A DNA stretch of 64,000 bases, from NCBI GenBank assembly GCA_027604705.1, contig JADHYV010000047.1, forward strand, positions 112,891-176,890. Direction: 5' to 3'. Position 1 is the stretch's first letter. Every line of letters starts with the position of its first letter. Positions 21,815 through 32,900 of the stretch are shown in pieces. Position numbers and translations under genes: made by a program. This stretch comes from Allomyces arbusculus. Taxonomy: Eukaryota > Blastocladiomycota > Blastocladiomycetes > Blastocladiales > Blastocladiaceae. A model generated the notes under the pieces. It saw only the letters and a program-made list of their open reading frames with translations, searched no databases and was not told where the DNA came from.

Positions 21815-22390
21815 ATGACAACAGAATCACCAATGACACCCAGTCCACACTACATGCCAATTAATTGCCCATCTGTCCTTTTTGTTGTTGTGCATTATGT
21901 CCATTGATATGTTGGTGCATCACTTCTGTGTGTGCATGTTTACTTTTTTCCACACCCTTGATTCCTCTTTCTCTTGACCCATGTAGGCTCACATGTCTGC
22001 CATTCCTCTTTCTTTGCAGGGCCCAGCATGTGGACATCATGTTCTTGACTGACAAGCAGGGGCAGATTGATGACATGCTGGTCAAGACCAGCCAACTGTC
22101 CTGTGCACACCTTCTCCTGGATAACAGTGCACACATGCAATGCAACCCAGGGTGCCAACCAGGAACTGCTCAACAAGGCTAGCAATGCCACTAGCCCCCT
22201 GCCAGTCCATTGGTCTCCTGTGACCCTTTCCCAGGCCAATGAACAGGCGCCAATTGATGCATCATTTGAGATCAGCAACATGGCTGACCACATGCTGCCA
22301 ACTATTTGCCTGGATGGCAGCATGTATGTGCAATGTGCCTATGGATGCCCATGGTGGAACAATTGTGCTGCTAGAGGCACTGGCAGTTCA
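21815..22390 (+). pseudogene. CpG-decayed paralogue of the 39.9 kb small secreted protein gene
   Basis: The block follows the intact gene at 39931-40463 piece by piece. The signal-peptide exon (21815-21931) has lost two bases net and carries an in-frame stop. The donor region GTGTGTG replaces GTGCGTG. An intron ends in TTTGCAG at 22019. The second exon then reads QHVDIMFLTDKQGQIDDM with SAHMQCNPGC, against HCAGVTFTIDTHALIDDA with EVHVQCKPGC in the intact copy. The second Cys unit is in another frame (EQAPIDASFEISNMADH and YVQCAYGCPWWNNC, against QQAPIDVES and VHVPCKPGCPWWKC). Most differences are transitions at CpG sites. Clearly homologous and clearly broken; whether it is ever transcribed is unknown. 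Confidence 0.8.
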
Positions 22391-22740
22391 CACATCTACT
22401 ATCTCATGCTGGCTTGTTCTCAAGGACCATCTCATGAGCCACTGCTCCTGGTGTCATGAGCAAATCGAGACTTGCATTCTTGCTCTCTCTCTTTTCCTGC
22501 ATCATGTTGCATCTCTCACCCCCCTCCCTCTCTCCATTTCTGACATCATGAATCATTGCCCTTTCTCTCTTTTGATTCATTGTGTTGTGTCACAGCAGCA
22601 TGACCACATGGTCTAGTGGTGGTGCGCAGCAATTGTGCTGCACCATTGCTCAATATACATGGATGGTTTTCCAAAATATTGCTAGAGTCCTCTTTTGCCT
22701 TCTCCACCCTCTTGACACAATGCCAACAGTGGTGGGCTTA

Positions 22741-22752
22741 CCCCCCCCCCCC
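22741..22752. repeat. Poly-C tract in the CpG-poor block
   Basis: Twelve consecutive C followed by a CT-rich stretch. Confidence 0.85.
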
Positions 22753-22999
22753 TCCCCTCCTCCTCCCCTCCACTGCTCTCAGTTCCTGGCTGCTCAATTT
22801 TGCTTTCTCAAAGACTCCCAGCATCAAACTGTTGCTGCAGTTGCACTTGTTGCAATTAATACTGCTGGTAGACCTGGGCCCAAACAATGGACACAATTTG
22901 ATCCTGATAATGATTTCCTTCCAATTGCACTTCCAAAATGGCATTCAAGGTGCAGGCCCCTGGGTGGGCCACATGCTGTGTCCCTGTCATTTCACAGTA

Positions 23000-23370
23000 T
23001 CAGGTGAGCCATGATGGTGTGTCTTCATCACACTCTTGGGTGCTGATTTTTGCTGAATTTGACCAATTTTCCAGGTGGACAGTGAGCACAAGGGCTGATA
23101 CCTGATCTGGTAGCATGTCAAGGCCCCCAGTTACATTGAGCCAGTGCCCAATGGCAAGCACAGCATCTTCATGGTGATGCTGACAAGCAATGACACTGTC
23201 CACACTACAATGACCAGATCATCGACAAGTCATGGCCGCCCATATTGTGCTTGCTCCTGGCCAAACTGTGGGAAATAGGATTGTCAACTTCCATGTTGTC
23301 CTCACTCCCAGTCAAGTCCAAGTTGTCATCACTTGCAGACAAGCCCACATCGAGGGAAATCATCAATGAC
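23000..23370 (+). pseudogene. Unidentified decayed coding segments
   Basis: Two stretches look coding once single stops are ignored. Near 23074-23240 the frame contains PSYIEPVPNGKHSIFMVMLT with a TGA and a TAG just before it. Near 23233-23370 a frame reads AAHIVLAPGQTVGNRIVNFH and VLTPSQVQVVITCRQ before a TGA. The TGA codons would be CGA before CpG decay. I do not recognise the protein; this may be a dead gene or an old mobile element. Confidence 0.3.
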
Positions 23371-24126
23371 AATGGCCCAGGACTGCACATCATCCAAAAA
23401 CAGCAGTTCAAGGTGATCAAAATCAACCATAGTGCACCCAGCCCCCAATGTCAAAAAATCTGGGAAACTTATGAGGCATAAGCAAATTCTCCAGTGATCC
23501 AATTGTTGGAGCGAGTAAGATGTTGGGCAAACGGTCAGAAAGATATGATGTTGGCCAGGTGGGGCAGAGATTCCAGCAGCAAGTCTATCTATTGGTGGGT
23601 GGAATCCCCTTGACAATGCCAAAATACACGGTAGACTTGTGGAAGATTTGAGACATGGAGGCGTCAAAGTTGCTTATCCACTTGAGAGTGGGATGCAAGA
23701 TGGGGACACCGCCATCACACTTAATTGCACATCCAGCTTGGCACCATCATAACAGAAATGTGCCAGGCGTGAGATGCTACCAGGAACGCCATGTGGGGCG
23801 GCCATGATGCTGCTCAATGCTGTTAATTGGACAGGGACAAAGGGGCAACTAATTGAGAGGCGCTAAAGCGGGTTGGTGTGGATGACGATGATGAGTAGGA
23901 TCCTGAATAATTATGGCCAAACAGAACTGAGCAGTGTGAGGCGATGTTTCTTTGATCATGTGAGATGTTACTGTTCCACAGTTGCTGTGGTGTTTTATGA
24001 CAAGTCCCGGGTCTGTGAACTTGGAATTGTTGCTCGCGGATGCGGGAGATGTACCTGGGCCAAGAGTTCCCCCGTTCGACTGATATTATTGTGCTGCAGT
24101 GGAAGGCTGACGTGCTTTCCACCAAT

Positions 24127-24363
24127 CCTTCACCAGCTGGCCGCTTGGCATGACGCTTGAGTCGTGGGAGAACCCCATCGCGCCGCTCAACAAGCGCTTC
24201 TTCTTCTAGGGCGAAATTGCCCATGGCGCACTCGACTCGAGACAGTCGATGGCGGGCCAGGTCGTACAGTGCATCAGAAGCAAGTGCCTGACATACAAAT
24301 ACTTCCTGACTAGGCTCAAGGCGTGCGCGCAGCGGCCCACCACGCTGCGCGGGCGCACGTAGG
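24127..24363 (+). pseudogene. Unidentified relic open frame with one in-frame TAG
   Basis: A frame reads GMTLESWENPIAPLNKRFFF, a TAG, then GEIAHGALDSRQSMAGQVVQ and CLTYKYFLTRLKACAQRP, ending in TAG. The composition is protein-like, unlike the Arg/Pro strings of shadow frames, but I cannot name the family. It sits at the right edge of the relic block. Confidence 0.3.
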
Positions 24364-25034
24364 GGCTACACGGACACGTCGTCATGTCGACCGGCAAGGA
24401 AGGGGTCGAGTTGTGATGGTGTTGGTGTCGATTAGAGTAGAAGCTTGCTTTATGATATGCAAATAACATTTTCAAGCTCGTTTTGAGCAGCAGCGTGATT
24501 CAATCCAGACCAAATCCAAAACAACCCAAAACCGAGCAATCGTTTGATATGGGCGCCTACCTGGCTGCTGAAACTTGAAACGTACAGGCCACCCCGCGCG
24601 CAGACGCACTCGATCACTTCGCCCCAGTTTTTCCCTTCATGATCTTGCTGCACCGTCCCCACACATTCGCCTGCATCCGTGTTCATGCCGTGAGATTCAA
24701 TCGCGTTCTCCTTCGCCCCTCGACGATCGATTTCAGCTCAAGCAGCACCAGTACTCCGCGCGACGAACACAGCCGGCCATTTTCCGCTCAACGCGACGCT
24801 CGCACGCGACGTCCAGCGCCGCGCCGGACTCGACCAGTGAGCTCAACAGTATCACCCGAAGGCGCAACACCCCCTCGCCACACGCACGGAAACGGTCAGG
24901 AACATAATCGTGTCGAGCGAGCCGCACCGGGTTCCCAGCTGACTAGCATGGGGATGCGGCAAGTAACGGCCGACCACGTCGATCCCGTCAACACCATGGT
25001 GTCGCCGCTCGCTCCAACGAAATGGCGAACGCAA

Positions 25035-26727
25035 ATGTCAACCACGGATCAAGCAACGCGACAGCGCATGATGATGATCCTTGCGGTCGTGTTCCTCGTT
25101 CTGCTCGCAGCGCCCGCTCTCGTCCGAGCCGACCCTGGCCCGTGCAAATCTGACAAGGACTGTGGCGACGGTACGTGCGCGGCGCAACTGGCCGTCCGCG
25201 ACCTACAATGCCCGCCGTAATCCTCTTTCCGTCACTGACGACACTCTCCACCGTGCAGGGTTCCACGAAATGTGTTCGAGCGGGCGGTGCATGCCGCGAC
25301 TCTGCCACGCCGCGTCCTTCTCGGTCGATGGATCATGCATGCTCTTTGTCCGCGTTATCGTCCTTTCCTCTCCCTACATCTGATTCAAATCCATCTGACC
25401 GTTCGGTATCAATTTTTAGGACCCAAGCACCTGGTGCTCGGAATGGGGCGGGCATGTTTGCAAGCCGCGACTCGGCGCTGGCGGCCTGTGCACGGTGCCC
25501 AGCGACGGTGGCGACAACCCGTGCCAGGAAGGTCTCACCTGCCAGTCGGGCAAGTGCGCCGGTCAGAGTGGTGGCGGTGCTGGCGGCGGTGGGTCGAACA
25601 GTGGCGGTGGGTCGAGCAGTGGTGGAGGGTCGTCTTCTCCCGCGCCGGCACCATCTGAGCCCTCGCCATCGCCGTCGACTCCAAGCGATTCTGGAAACAT
25701 GGGCGGGGGGTCGAAGTCTGGTGGTAACGCGAGCAGTGGGGGTAACTCGGGCGGCGGGCCCAGCAACAGCGGCGGTGGGTCGAGTTCGGGCGGCAGCAAC
25801 GCGCCCAACTCGTCGAATAACCGGTCTTCCACTGGATCGGGCTCAGGCTCGAGCAAGGGCGGCTCAACGTCGAGCGGGACCAGTAGCAGCTCCAACGATT
25901 CCGCGGACTCGGCGCCGTCACAAAACTCATCCAGCAGCGCGTCCTCGACTAATCGGTCGAGTGGGTCATCGACGTCGCGTAGCAGCGCCAACAACAACAA
26001 TACGTCCAACGACTCGTCCGACACGGCGGCGACGGGCGGGTCGAATGGTGGTTCCTCGTCGACGAACGGCTCCAGGTCGAGCTTGGGCCTGCAAGGGTCG
26101 CAAATTGCCATAATTGTTTGGTCGGTGGTTGGCTCCGGCGTGCTGATCGCAATGGCTATCGTGATCCGCGGCCGTCGCCGTGTCCCCAAAAAGCCCACGT
26201 ATTTTTTCAAGCCGCGTTCACCTGCTGTTCCCGACGCAAACGGCAACCCGCCCGTCTTCCCGTCGGTCCATATTTCGAGCGACAACGACAATAGCGCGCC
26301 GCACCATGACCCGGCCGCATCGTTTCCGCGCCGGCCCGTCTCGTCACCATCGTTTGCCACCCCATCTTCTCCACCTGGAACGGAGCGCCCCCGGCGACAG
26401 CCAGGAGTCTCGTCGTCGGTACCTGGGTCTGACGCGGGCACCTCGCCCCAGCCGCCGACACCCGCCGATATGCGCGGTCCTGCGCTGCCCGTGGCCCCGC
26501 CATTTGGGCTCGCGATGCCCGAGCCGACACCGGTCCCTTCGTTCAGCGCATACGCGCCGCCTATAACGGGTGTATATCCGCCGTTCTTGCCCCGCGCCCC
26601 AGAGCCGGCTCACGTGAGCGCGCATGCGCGTGCACTGGGTGAGACGCACCTGTATCCGCCGCCGCTTGCGTCGCCAACGAGGTTGCGACCGGAGGACGAG
26701 GATCCCGTGTACTTGCCCACGTCGTAG
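25035..26727 (+). CDS. Cysteine-rich, Gly/Ser-stalked type I membrane protein
   Basis: Exons 25035-25170, 25259-25323 and 25420-26727 give 502 residues. Architecture: signal peptide (MMMILAVVFLVLLAAPALVRA), then about 75 residues with 11 or more cysteines spread over three exons (GPCKSDKDCGDG, MCSSGRCMPRLC, TWCSEWGGHVCKPRLGAGGL, CQEGLTCQSGKC), resembling small secreted disulphide modules of the EB/Dickkopf kind. About 190 residues of Gly/Ser/Asn/Thr mucin-like stalk follow, then one membrane helix (AIIVWSVVGSGVLIAMAIVI) with a stop-transfer RGRRRVPKK. The cytoplasmic tail of about 190 residues is proline rich. The second donor (GTCGAT at 25324) is weak, so the exon 2 end may shift. It looks like a cell-surface sensor or adhesin; function unknown. 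Confidence 0.7.
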
Positions 26728-27315
26728 ACGCATTCCACGAGAAGCGTGCGCGGGCGCGGTATGGGGAGCGCGCAACAGGACGGAAATTTCGGATTGGAGA
26801 TAGAGGATGGCATTTGACGATGTATGTTCGACCAAGCGCGTTTTCTCGATGCTCTGATGAGGCTGGGAGCTCTCTTGCACTCTTGCCCAAGCTTGACACT
26901 TGCCGAAAGAGGCCAGCAGCATGAAAGCACAGCGACTATTGCTCGATTGCACTGAATTGTGCTGTTGAATGCGCTCTTGCAGGTGTCAGCCGGTTACGCT
27001 CTCGCTCTCGCGTTCGGCCGTGGTCGGGGGTGACATCGCATCCAAACCGTACATCAATCCCACGAGCGCATGCATATTACAACATTGAGCGGCGAGTGAA
27101 GCTCATCGTTCATGGTGCAGGTGCCGGAAGTGAGGCCGCCGACTGCTCTTGACAATGATCGTTTCCCTGGTGCATTCCTTCTCTCGACCTCTTTCGCGTG
27201 CCAGTCTCTGGGCCATCCAGGCTGTGACAAGAAAGGGGCCAAAATTGTATCGCGGTGACTGCGCGACTGAAAGCCCTTCTCTCTTTCCGCTTCGGAGCGA
27301 CCACTTGTTCTGATC
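26728..27315. other. Intergenic region
   Basis: 3' flank of the membrane protein gene and 5' flank of the broken secreted-protein gene. No gene or clear motif seen. Confidence 0.5.
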
Positions 27316-27741
27316 ATGACAAAGGCCCCGGCGCTCTGGTCGCGTGGTGGTCCAGCTGGCCTCCATCGCTATGCTCGTCACGATGCTGCTCTTTGTTGTC
27401 GCGACCGACGCGTCCGCCCTGCCGCCCCACCCCGCGTGCGTTCCGCTCGCTTGCATGCACCATCTCTCCCCCATCAACTGACCCAACCCACCTGCACAGG
27501 CCCCACTGCAACGCGATCGCGCTCGCGGCCAACGAACAGGCATCGCTCGACGCCGGCAATCGCCCGGCCGACATTGGGTGCGCGACACTTCGCGCGGACG
27601 GCATGCAAACGCGCGCCCGAATGCACAAACGGTGCATGCTACTGCGCCGCGTCGACCACTCCCACCACCTCGACCGCTGGCGTGTTCGCTCCCCGGTGCG
27701 ATCCGGAGTGCAGTGTTCCGGGACTGCGCATGCGCACCTGA
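27316..27741 (+). pseudogene. Frame-shifted member of the small secreted Cys protein family
   Basis: Starts MTKAPALWSR like the MTK starts at 39.9 and 45.2 kb. A hydrophobic signal core (ASIAMLVTMLLFVVATDAS) follows in a frame shifted by one base. The exon ends before GTGCGT at 27436, and the intron runs to 27499 with CTGACC before CAG. Exon 2 begins PHCNAIALAANEQASLDAGN, matching the position of the conserved HC in the intact gene. A second one-base shift then opens a cysteine motif ACKRAPECTNGACYCAAS and RCDPECSVPG. Two shifts suggest a pseudogene; a shorter signal peptide starting at the Met at 27371 would remove the first but not the second. A sequencing error cannot be excluded. Confidence 0.6.
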
Positions 27742-27866
27742 TTTGGTCGGTGCTGGTGCTGCGGGTGATCGATCGACATGGGGGCGGCGAGATTCAATTT
27801 AAAAATACGCATGGATTTCAGAAATAGAATAAGATCACCCTCCCACTTCTCCACCCTCGCGTCTCT

Positions 27867-29895
27867 TCACGACGCCGATTCACTCCGTCCTCCTCCACTG
27901 CCCGTTCCCGGTCTCGGCGGCAATCCCCTCGCTCCGCTCCCACTGGAACTCCCCGTACTCCCTGCGCTCGTCGCACGCTGCAACTGTTGTTGCTGCTGTT
28001 GCCTCCTCGCCTTGTAATCCTTGAGCGAGAACCTCTTCGGCGCGACATCGCCAATCAGCGGCGGGCGCGGAACAGGCAAGCGCGGTGCCAAGGCGGCGGA
28101 TACCGGTGGCGGTGGAGCCGTACGTGGTGGTGACGGCGGTTGACGCGCCGCATCGACTGCGGGGGGATGCGGCGCGGGTCGCGACTGCACGATTGCGGGC
28201 GACGACGCCGCCGATGAACCCGACCCAGACGACGGTGTGGGTGTTGGCGCCGGAGACGAGACGAGCATGAACGTCGGTCGCGGGATCGGGAGGCCTGAGA
28301 CCGGGTCGACGATCTTGTGCGTCGGCGGTGGTGGCACCGACGCTGGGGCTGGTGCGGGTGGGGGCGCAGGTCGTGATAGGACCGGGACGGTCGGTGGCGG
28401 GACTGGGCTGGGAGTGCTACTCGCAGTGGAGCTGCTGGGCGGCGGTGGCGGCCGCGTCGTCGCCGGCGGTCGAGTTGTGGATGCGGGCGCCGGTAGTGGC
28501 ACGACGCTGGAACTGCTGCTGCTGCGCCGCAGAGTACTTGCGGGACTCGTGCCGAGCAGTTCGGCGAGCGAGTTGCGCCGCTCGCGCCGCACGACCGGGT
28601 CAGCAGGCTCGGCACTAGAAACGGGCGATGGCGGTTTCTGCTGCGGCGCGAGTGGCAGCGGCGGCGGAGGTGCAATGGCGGAAGAGGGTTGTGGCTGGGC
28701 TGTTGAAGTAGACATCGGTGCGCCAGGAACAGCCGTAGTCGGTGACTGCATGGTCGTTGCTACTGCAGGCTCCTTAGTGGCCAGCGGCGGCCGTACTAGT
28801 GCACCGGAGTCCCTGGCGATCGGTGGCAGCTTGGCCTGTGTCGCAGGTTCCTGTGACGGCACTGTGGCCGATGGTGCCGTTGTACACGCCGAGGCGGCCG
28901 AGCTTTCCTTTGCGGGTGCAGCTGGGCGAGGCGTGGGTTCCTTGGTAGGTGCCAGCGGTCGCGGCGTCGATTCCTTGGCAGGTGCTACCGGTCGGGACGT
29001 GGGTTCCTTGGTCGCTGTCGGAGCACGCGACGTCGGCTCCTTGGACGGCCCCATTGGTCGCGACACAACGTCCTTGACCGGCGCAGACGGCCACACCGCT
29101 TCCTTGCTCGAGCCAGTCGCGCGCACCACGGGCTCCTTGACCTGTGGCCGCGCCAACAGTTCCCTCGCTGGCCCAACCGGCCGTGCTGCAGAATCCTTAG
29201 TCTGCGCCGGCGCGCGCACCGACGATTCCTTGGCTGGCGTCGCCTCCTTGATGGATGCGTCGACATCCATCCAGTCGACGGCCGGCACTGACGTGCGCCG
29301 CGTGATCCCCGCGGGTCCCGGCCGTGCCGGCAAGTGCACCGGTTTACTCGACCCGGATCCGGATCCGGTACGTGCCGGGTCCGGGAGCGTAGTCGTTGCG
29401 GCCGGTCGTGGCGGGTCGCGCGTGGGCGGGACGTCGACGTCCATGGGCTCGCCGGCATCCAGCGACGCTGCCGCGGAGGACGTGGCCGCAGTTGCAGGTG
29501 CGGATGGTGGGTGAGCGGTCACGGTCGGTGCCGACTTTACGGGCGCAGCTGCGACCGCCGTGGGCTTGCTCGGCGCAGACCTCGGCCCCGCCATGACCTC
29601 GCCGCCGGGCGGCAACACAATTTTTCCTCCTCCTCCCGCCGTTGTCACAATTGCCGTCGGCGCACTACGCACATCCCCATCGCTATTCGCGCTCGCCGGC
29701 GGCGCGCGCCTCCCTTCCACGACCCCCAGCGGCGACGTCTGCCTCGGCCTTGGCACAAGCGGCTCCAACCTCGCCGACGAGACGGGGCTCTGCATGGTCA
29801 ACTCTGGTGACGTGGCACGCCTCGGCGGTTCCGCGGCCGCCGCATCCATTTGCTCCGCCAACAGCGCCGCCTGTAGCAGCACGTTCAGTCCCTCT

Positions 29896-29946
<51 letters not shown>

Positions 29947-32900
29947 GTTGCGGGCATCGGCAACGGCGCCGTGAGGGCGCGCGCATGAACGAACGCCCTT
30001 GCCGCTGCCGCAGCGGCAGCGGAGGTCGCCGCGACATCATCGACTTTGGACGGGCTCGTCGTGCGCGGCAGTGGCGGTGGGGGCATGGCCGCGGCAGCGG
30101 CCGCGGCGTGCCGTTGCGCGAGTGCTGCCGCGCGAAACTGGCCACACCATGCGCGCTTCCCAACAACCAGCGGGACCGCGCGCTTGGCTGCGGGGAGAGC
30201 CGCGGGCGGAGGGACACAGTGTGCGGGGACTAATTTGAGCGGGCGGGTCACGATCCGGAACGGCCGTTCATCGTCAGACAAGTCCGACGCTGAGGCCAGT
30301 AGGTCGACGGCATGGTGACGGTGCCGCCCCGCGCGTCCCCTCGCACGCCTGGTGGAGGACGGTGGTGGTGGCGGCGTCTGGGTGGACGTGATATCCACGT
30401 CATAGACGGTGCCTGCGGCAGAGGACGAGGCCGTATCCGCCATTTCGACGTCGGACGACATAGCGTCAGAGTCGGTCGCCGAATTGTCGTCCGACCCGCG
30501 GTCGCGCAGGGCACGAGCACGGACGCGGTCCTCGATCAGGGCAATCGCGTCGCGCAGCCGCACTTCGTGCGCGTTCAGCCTCGCGGCCGCCGCGGCGGCC
30601 GCGCGCGCGTCATCGGCTGAAGCGTCATCCGAGTCGGACGCAGTTGCGGTCGGCGGGACCGTCGCTGGTGGCCCGTGCGCGGTGGCGGGCGCACTCCGGT
30701 GCCGTGAGTGTTTCCATGCGCCGACGGCAGGTGCAGTGTGCGGTTTTGCTGGCGCCGGATTGTGCACAATGGGTTTCGTGAGCACGGGCACGACGACCAG
30801 GTCCGGGTTACTCGAGAGCGCGCGGTAGAGCGCGCAGTTCGGGAACGCGCTGAGCGGGCACGTCGCACACTCGAATAACAAGAAGTGGTTCGGGTCGGGC
30901 TTACACTGCGCAGAAGACGCGAGCCATGCAAGGTCGGCCGGGGACCACGCGAGCGTGAGCGCCTCGTTGGGCTCAATGTCGCGGTTCGCGACGAGGGCCA
31001 CAGCGAGTGGGGATGCCGCGTCGGGAGTGCGCCGGACGTACGTATGCGGTGAGAGGTTCCCGCAGCACGAGCGGCGGCAGAACCGCGCAGCGTTGCTTTC
31101 GCGGCTCGCGTCAATAATGAGCGGGAGGCCGGGCACTTGTAGCGAAAAGGGGCTCAGCATGTGCGGGTGCTGCGATGCCGGGAGGAGATGGCCCATGTAC
31201 TCGAGCACGGGGCGGCCCGCGAGGACGGGGGTCGCGGTCGTGTTGATGTGCAACGCAACGGTGTCATCCGCGCCCTCGTTCGGCTCGAGCGGTGGGCACA
31301 GGGATGCGATTTGCACGGGCACAGTCGCGGCCGCATCGGTCTGCGAGACGGAGCCTTGCCGGCTGCGCGCACCGGCCCCACCACGCCCACCGCGCGATTG
31401 CGCGTTGGATGCGGCGACCGCAGCCTGCACCGCGGCCACATGTTCTGGCGCGGCGTACGGCAGCGGTGGCGGGACGAGATGCGGCGGTGGGTCGTTGGCG
31501 GGCAGGACGATCAGGCACACCGTGGCCTCGGACATGGACCGCGTGCGCAAGCTCGGTGCGGTCACTTGTTGGTGCTGGTGCACGAACGGATCGTCTGCAG
31601 CCGAGGCCACGACTGACAGCCCCACCTCCGGGTCCGGAACGGCCTGCGCAACGAGTTGTTGGACGTAGGGCGCGTGCACGGGTGAGATTCTGTTGGCAGT
31701 CAACCCAATCGAATAGTCTTGGTTGAGGAGCGAATAGGCCGGGTGCACGTGCTCGTCGAGGTTTACGCGCTGGCCCTGCAAGTGCGGCAGCGTGTGCTGG
31801 ACGAGCGACGCGGGCATGGCGACGGCGGATGGTGGTACGGGTGGAGGCGGGAGCGCGATCCCAGATGCTGTTGGTGACGACCGCGCAAACGCCGGACTGC
31901 GATACCCCTCGGCCTCAGTTCCAGACCCATTTTCCTCGACCTCGGTGTCGTCGCCCGGCTCGATGCGCACGCTCGACGTGCTCGGTCCGCGACTGTGCCT
32001 AGCGAGGAACGGTGGACATGCGCACTGCGGTCGGGATGCGACGAGGACGGTGGGTGCGACTTTAGCCGCGCAACCGACGGGGGGAGCGGCGGGAGAATGG
32101 CAGATGCGGCCGGGTCCGTACTGGTGGCCTTGCTGGGTCCGTTGCTGGACCCGCCCGTCGCCGGGACCGCCCTCTTGCGTCCGCGACCACTCGCGGGCTT
32201 CTTTTCGGCGCCAGAGGTCCCGTTGCTTGTGATGCCGCCGTTCCCGTTGGCATTCCCGCTTGCGCCCGCGCTCGCACTCGTGCTGGGACCTGCATTCCCG
32301 GACCCGCGCTTCCCGGACGCGGCCTTGCCCTCGGCGCGTCGGCGACCGGGCGCCGGCGACTGGACGCCATCTGACGCAACCGCCGCAAACGCCGGCAATG
32401 CGACGCCTGGCGGCAACGGGGCGTTCCCACCACCATTCATCGCACCAGCCCCATTTGCCGGCCCACTACCACCGACAGTCGGTCCGCCCGCATGTGCAGC
32501 GACTTCGCGGGCGCGCGCGAGCATCGCGCGGCGCTGCGACAACTGGGCCTTGCGCACGTCCAATTCGCGCGGCTGGCACCGGTCGCAATAATAGTGTTCG
32601 GGCTCGTTATCGCGGTGAATGCCGACACACGACGCGTGCTGCCAAACGAGGCACCGGTCGCACTGGATCGTGTAACCGTCGTCATCCGTGTAGCCGCAAA
32701 TGCACCGGATCTCGCCCGTGTCCTCGAGGCCGGCCTCTTCGTCGGGGTGGAGTGGGAGAGGCGGCGGGAGTGGGTAGGCGGCGGACGAGGATCCGGAGGT
32801 CGGTTGTCGCGAGCGGCCGACAACGGGCGTGGTGCCGCCGGGGGACGCGGTTGCGGTAGTCGAGCCAGTGCCGGGTAGGCCGCTGGGGCCGGAGCCGGGG

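Larger units (their letters stand above)
21310..25034. other. Lower-GC, CpG-depleted block of gene relics
   Basis: From about 21549 to 23500 I count only about seven CpGs in almost 2 kb, with none between about 21549 and 22247, while flanking genes hold several per 60 bases. TpG and CpA are abundant. Inside lie a decayed copy of the 39.9 kb secreted protein gene and other coding-looking segments broken by TGA and TAG. From about 23700 rightward CpG returns gradually. No intact gene is supported. Confidence 0.75.

Noticed and set aside
22605-22680. Possible tRNA-like GGTCTAGTGG sequence
   Set aside because: Looks like a tRNA D-arm start, but I could not fold a cloverleaf with an anticodon and T-arm at the right distances.
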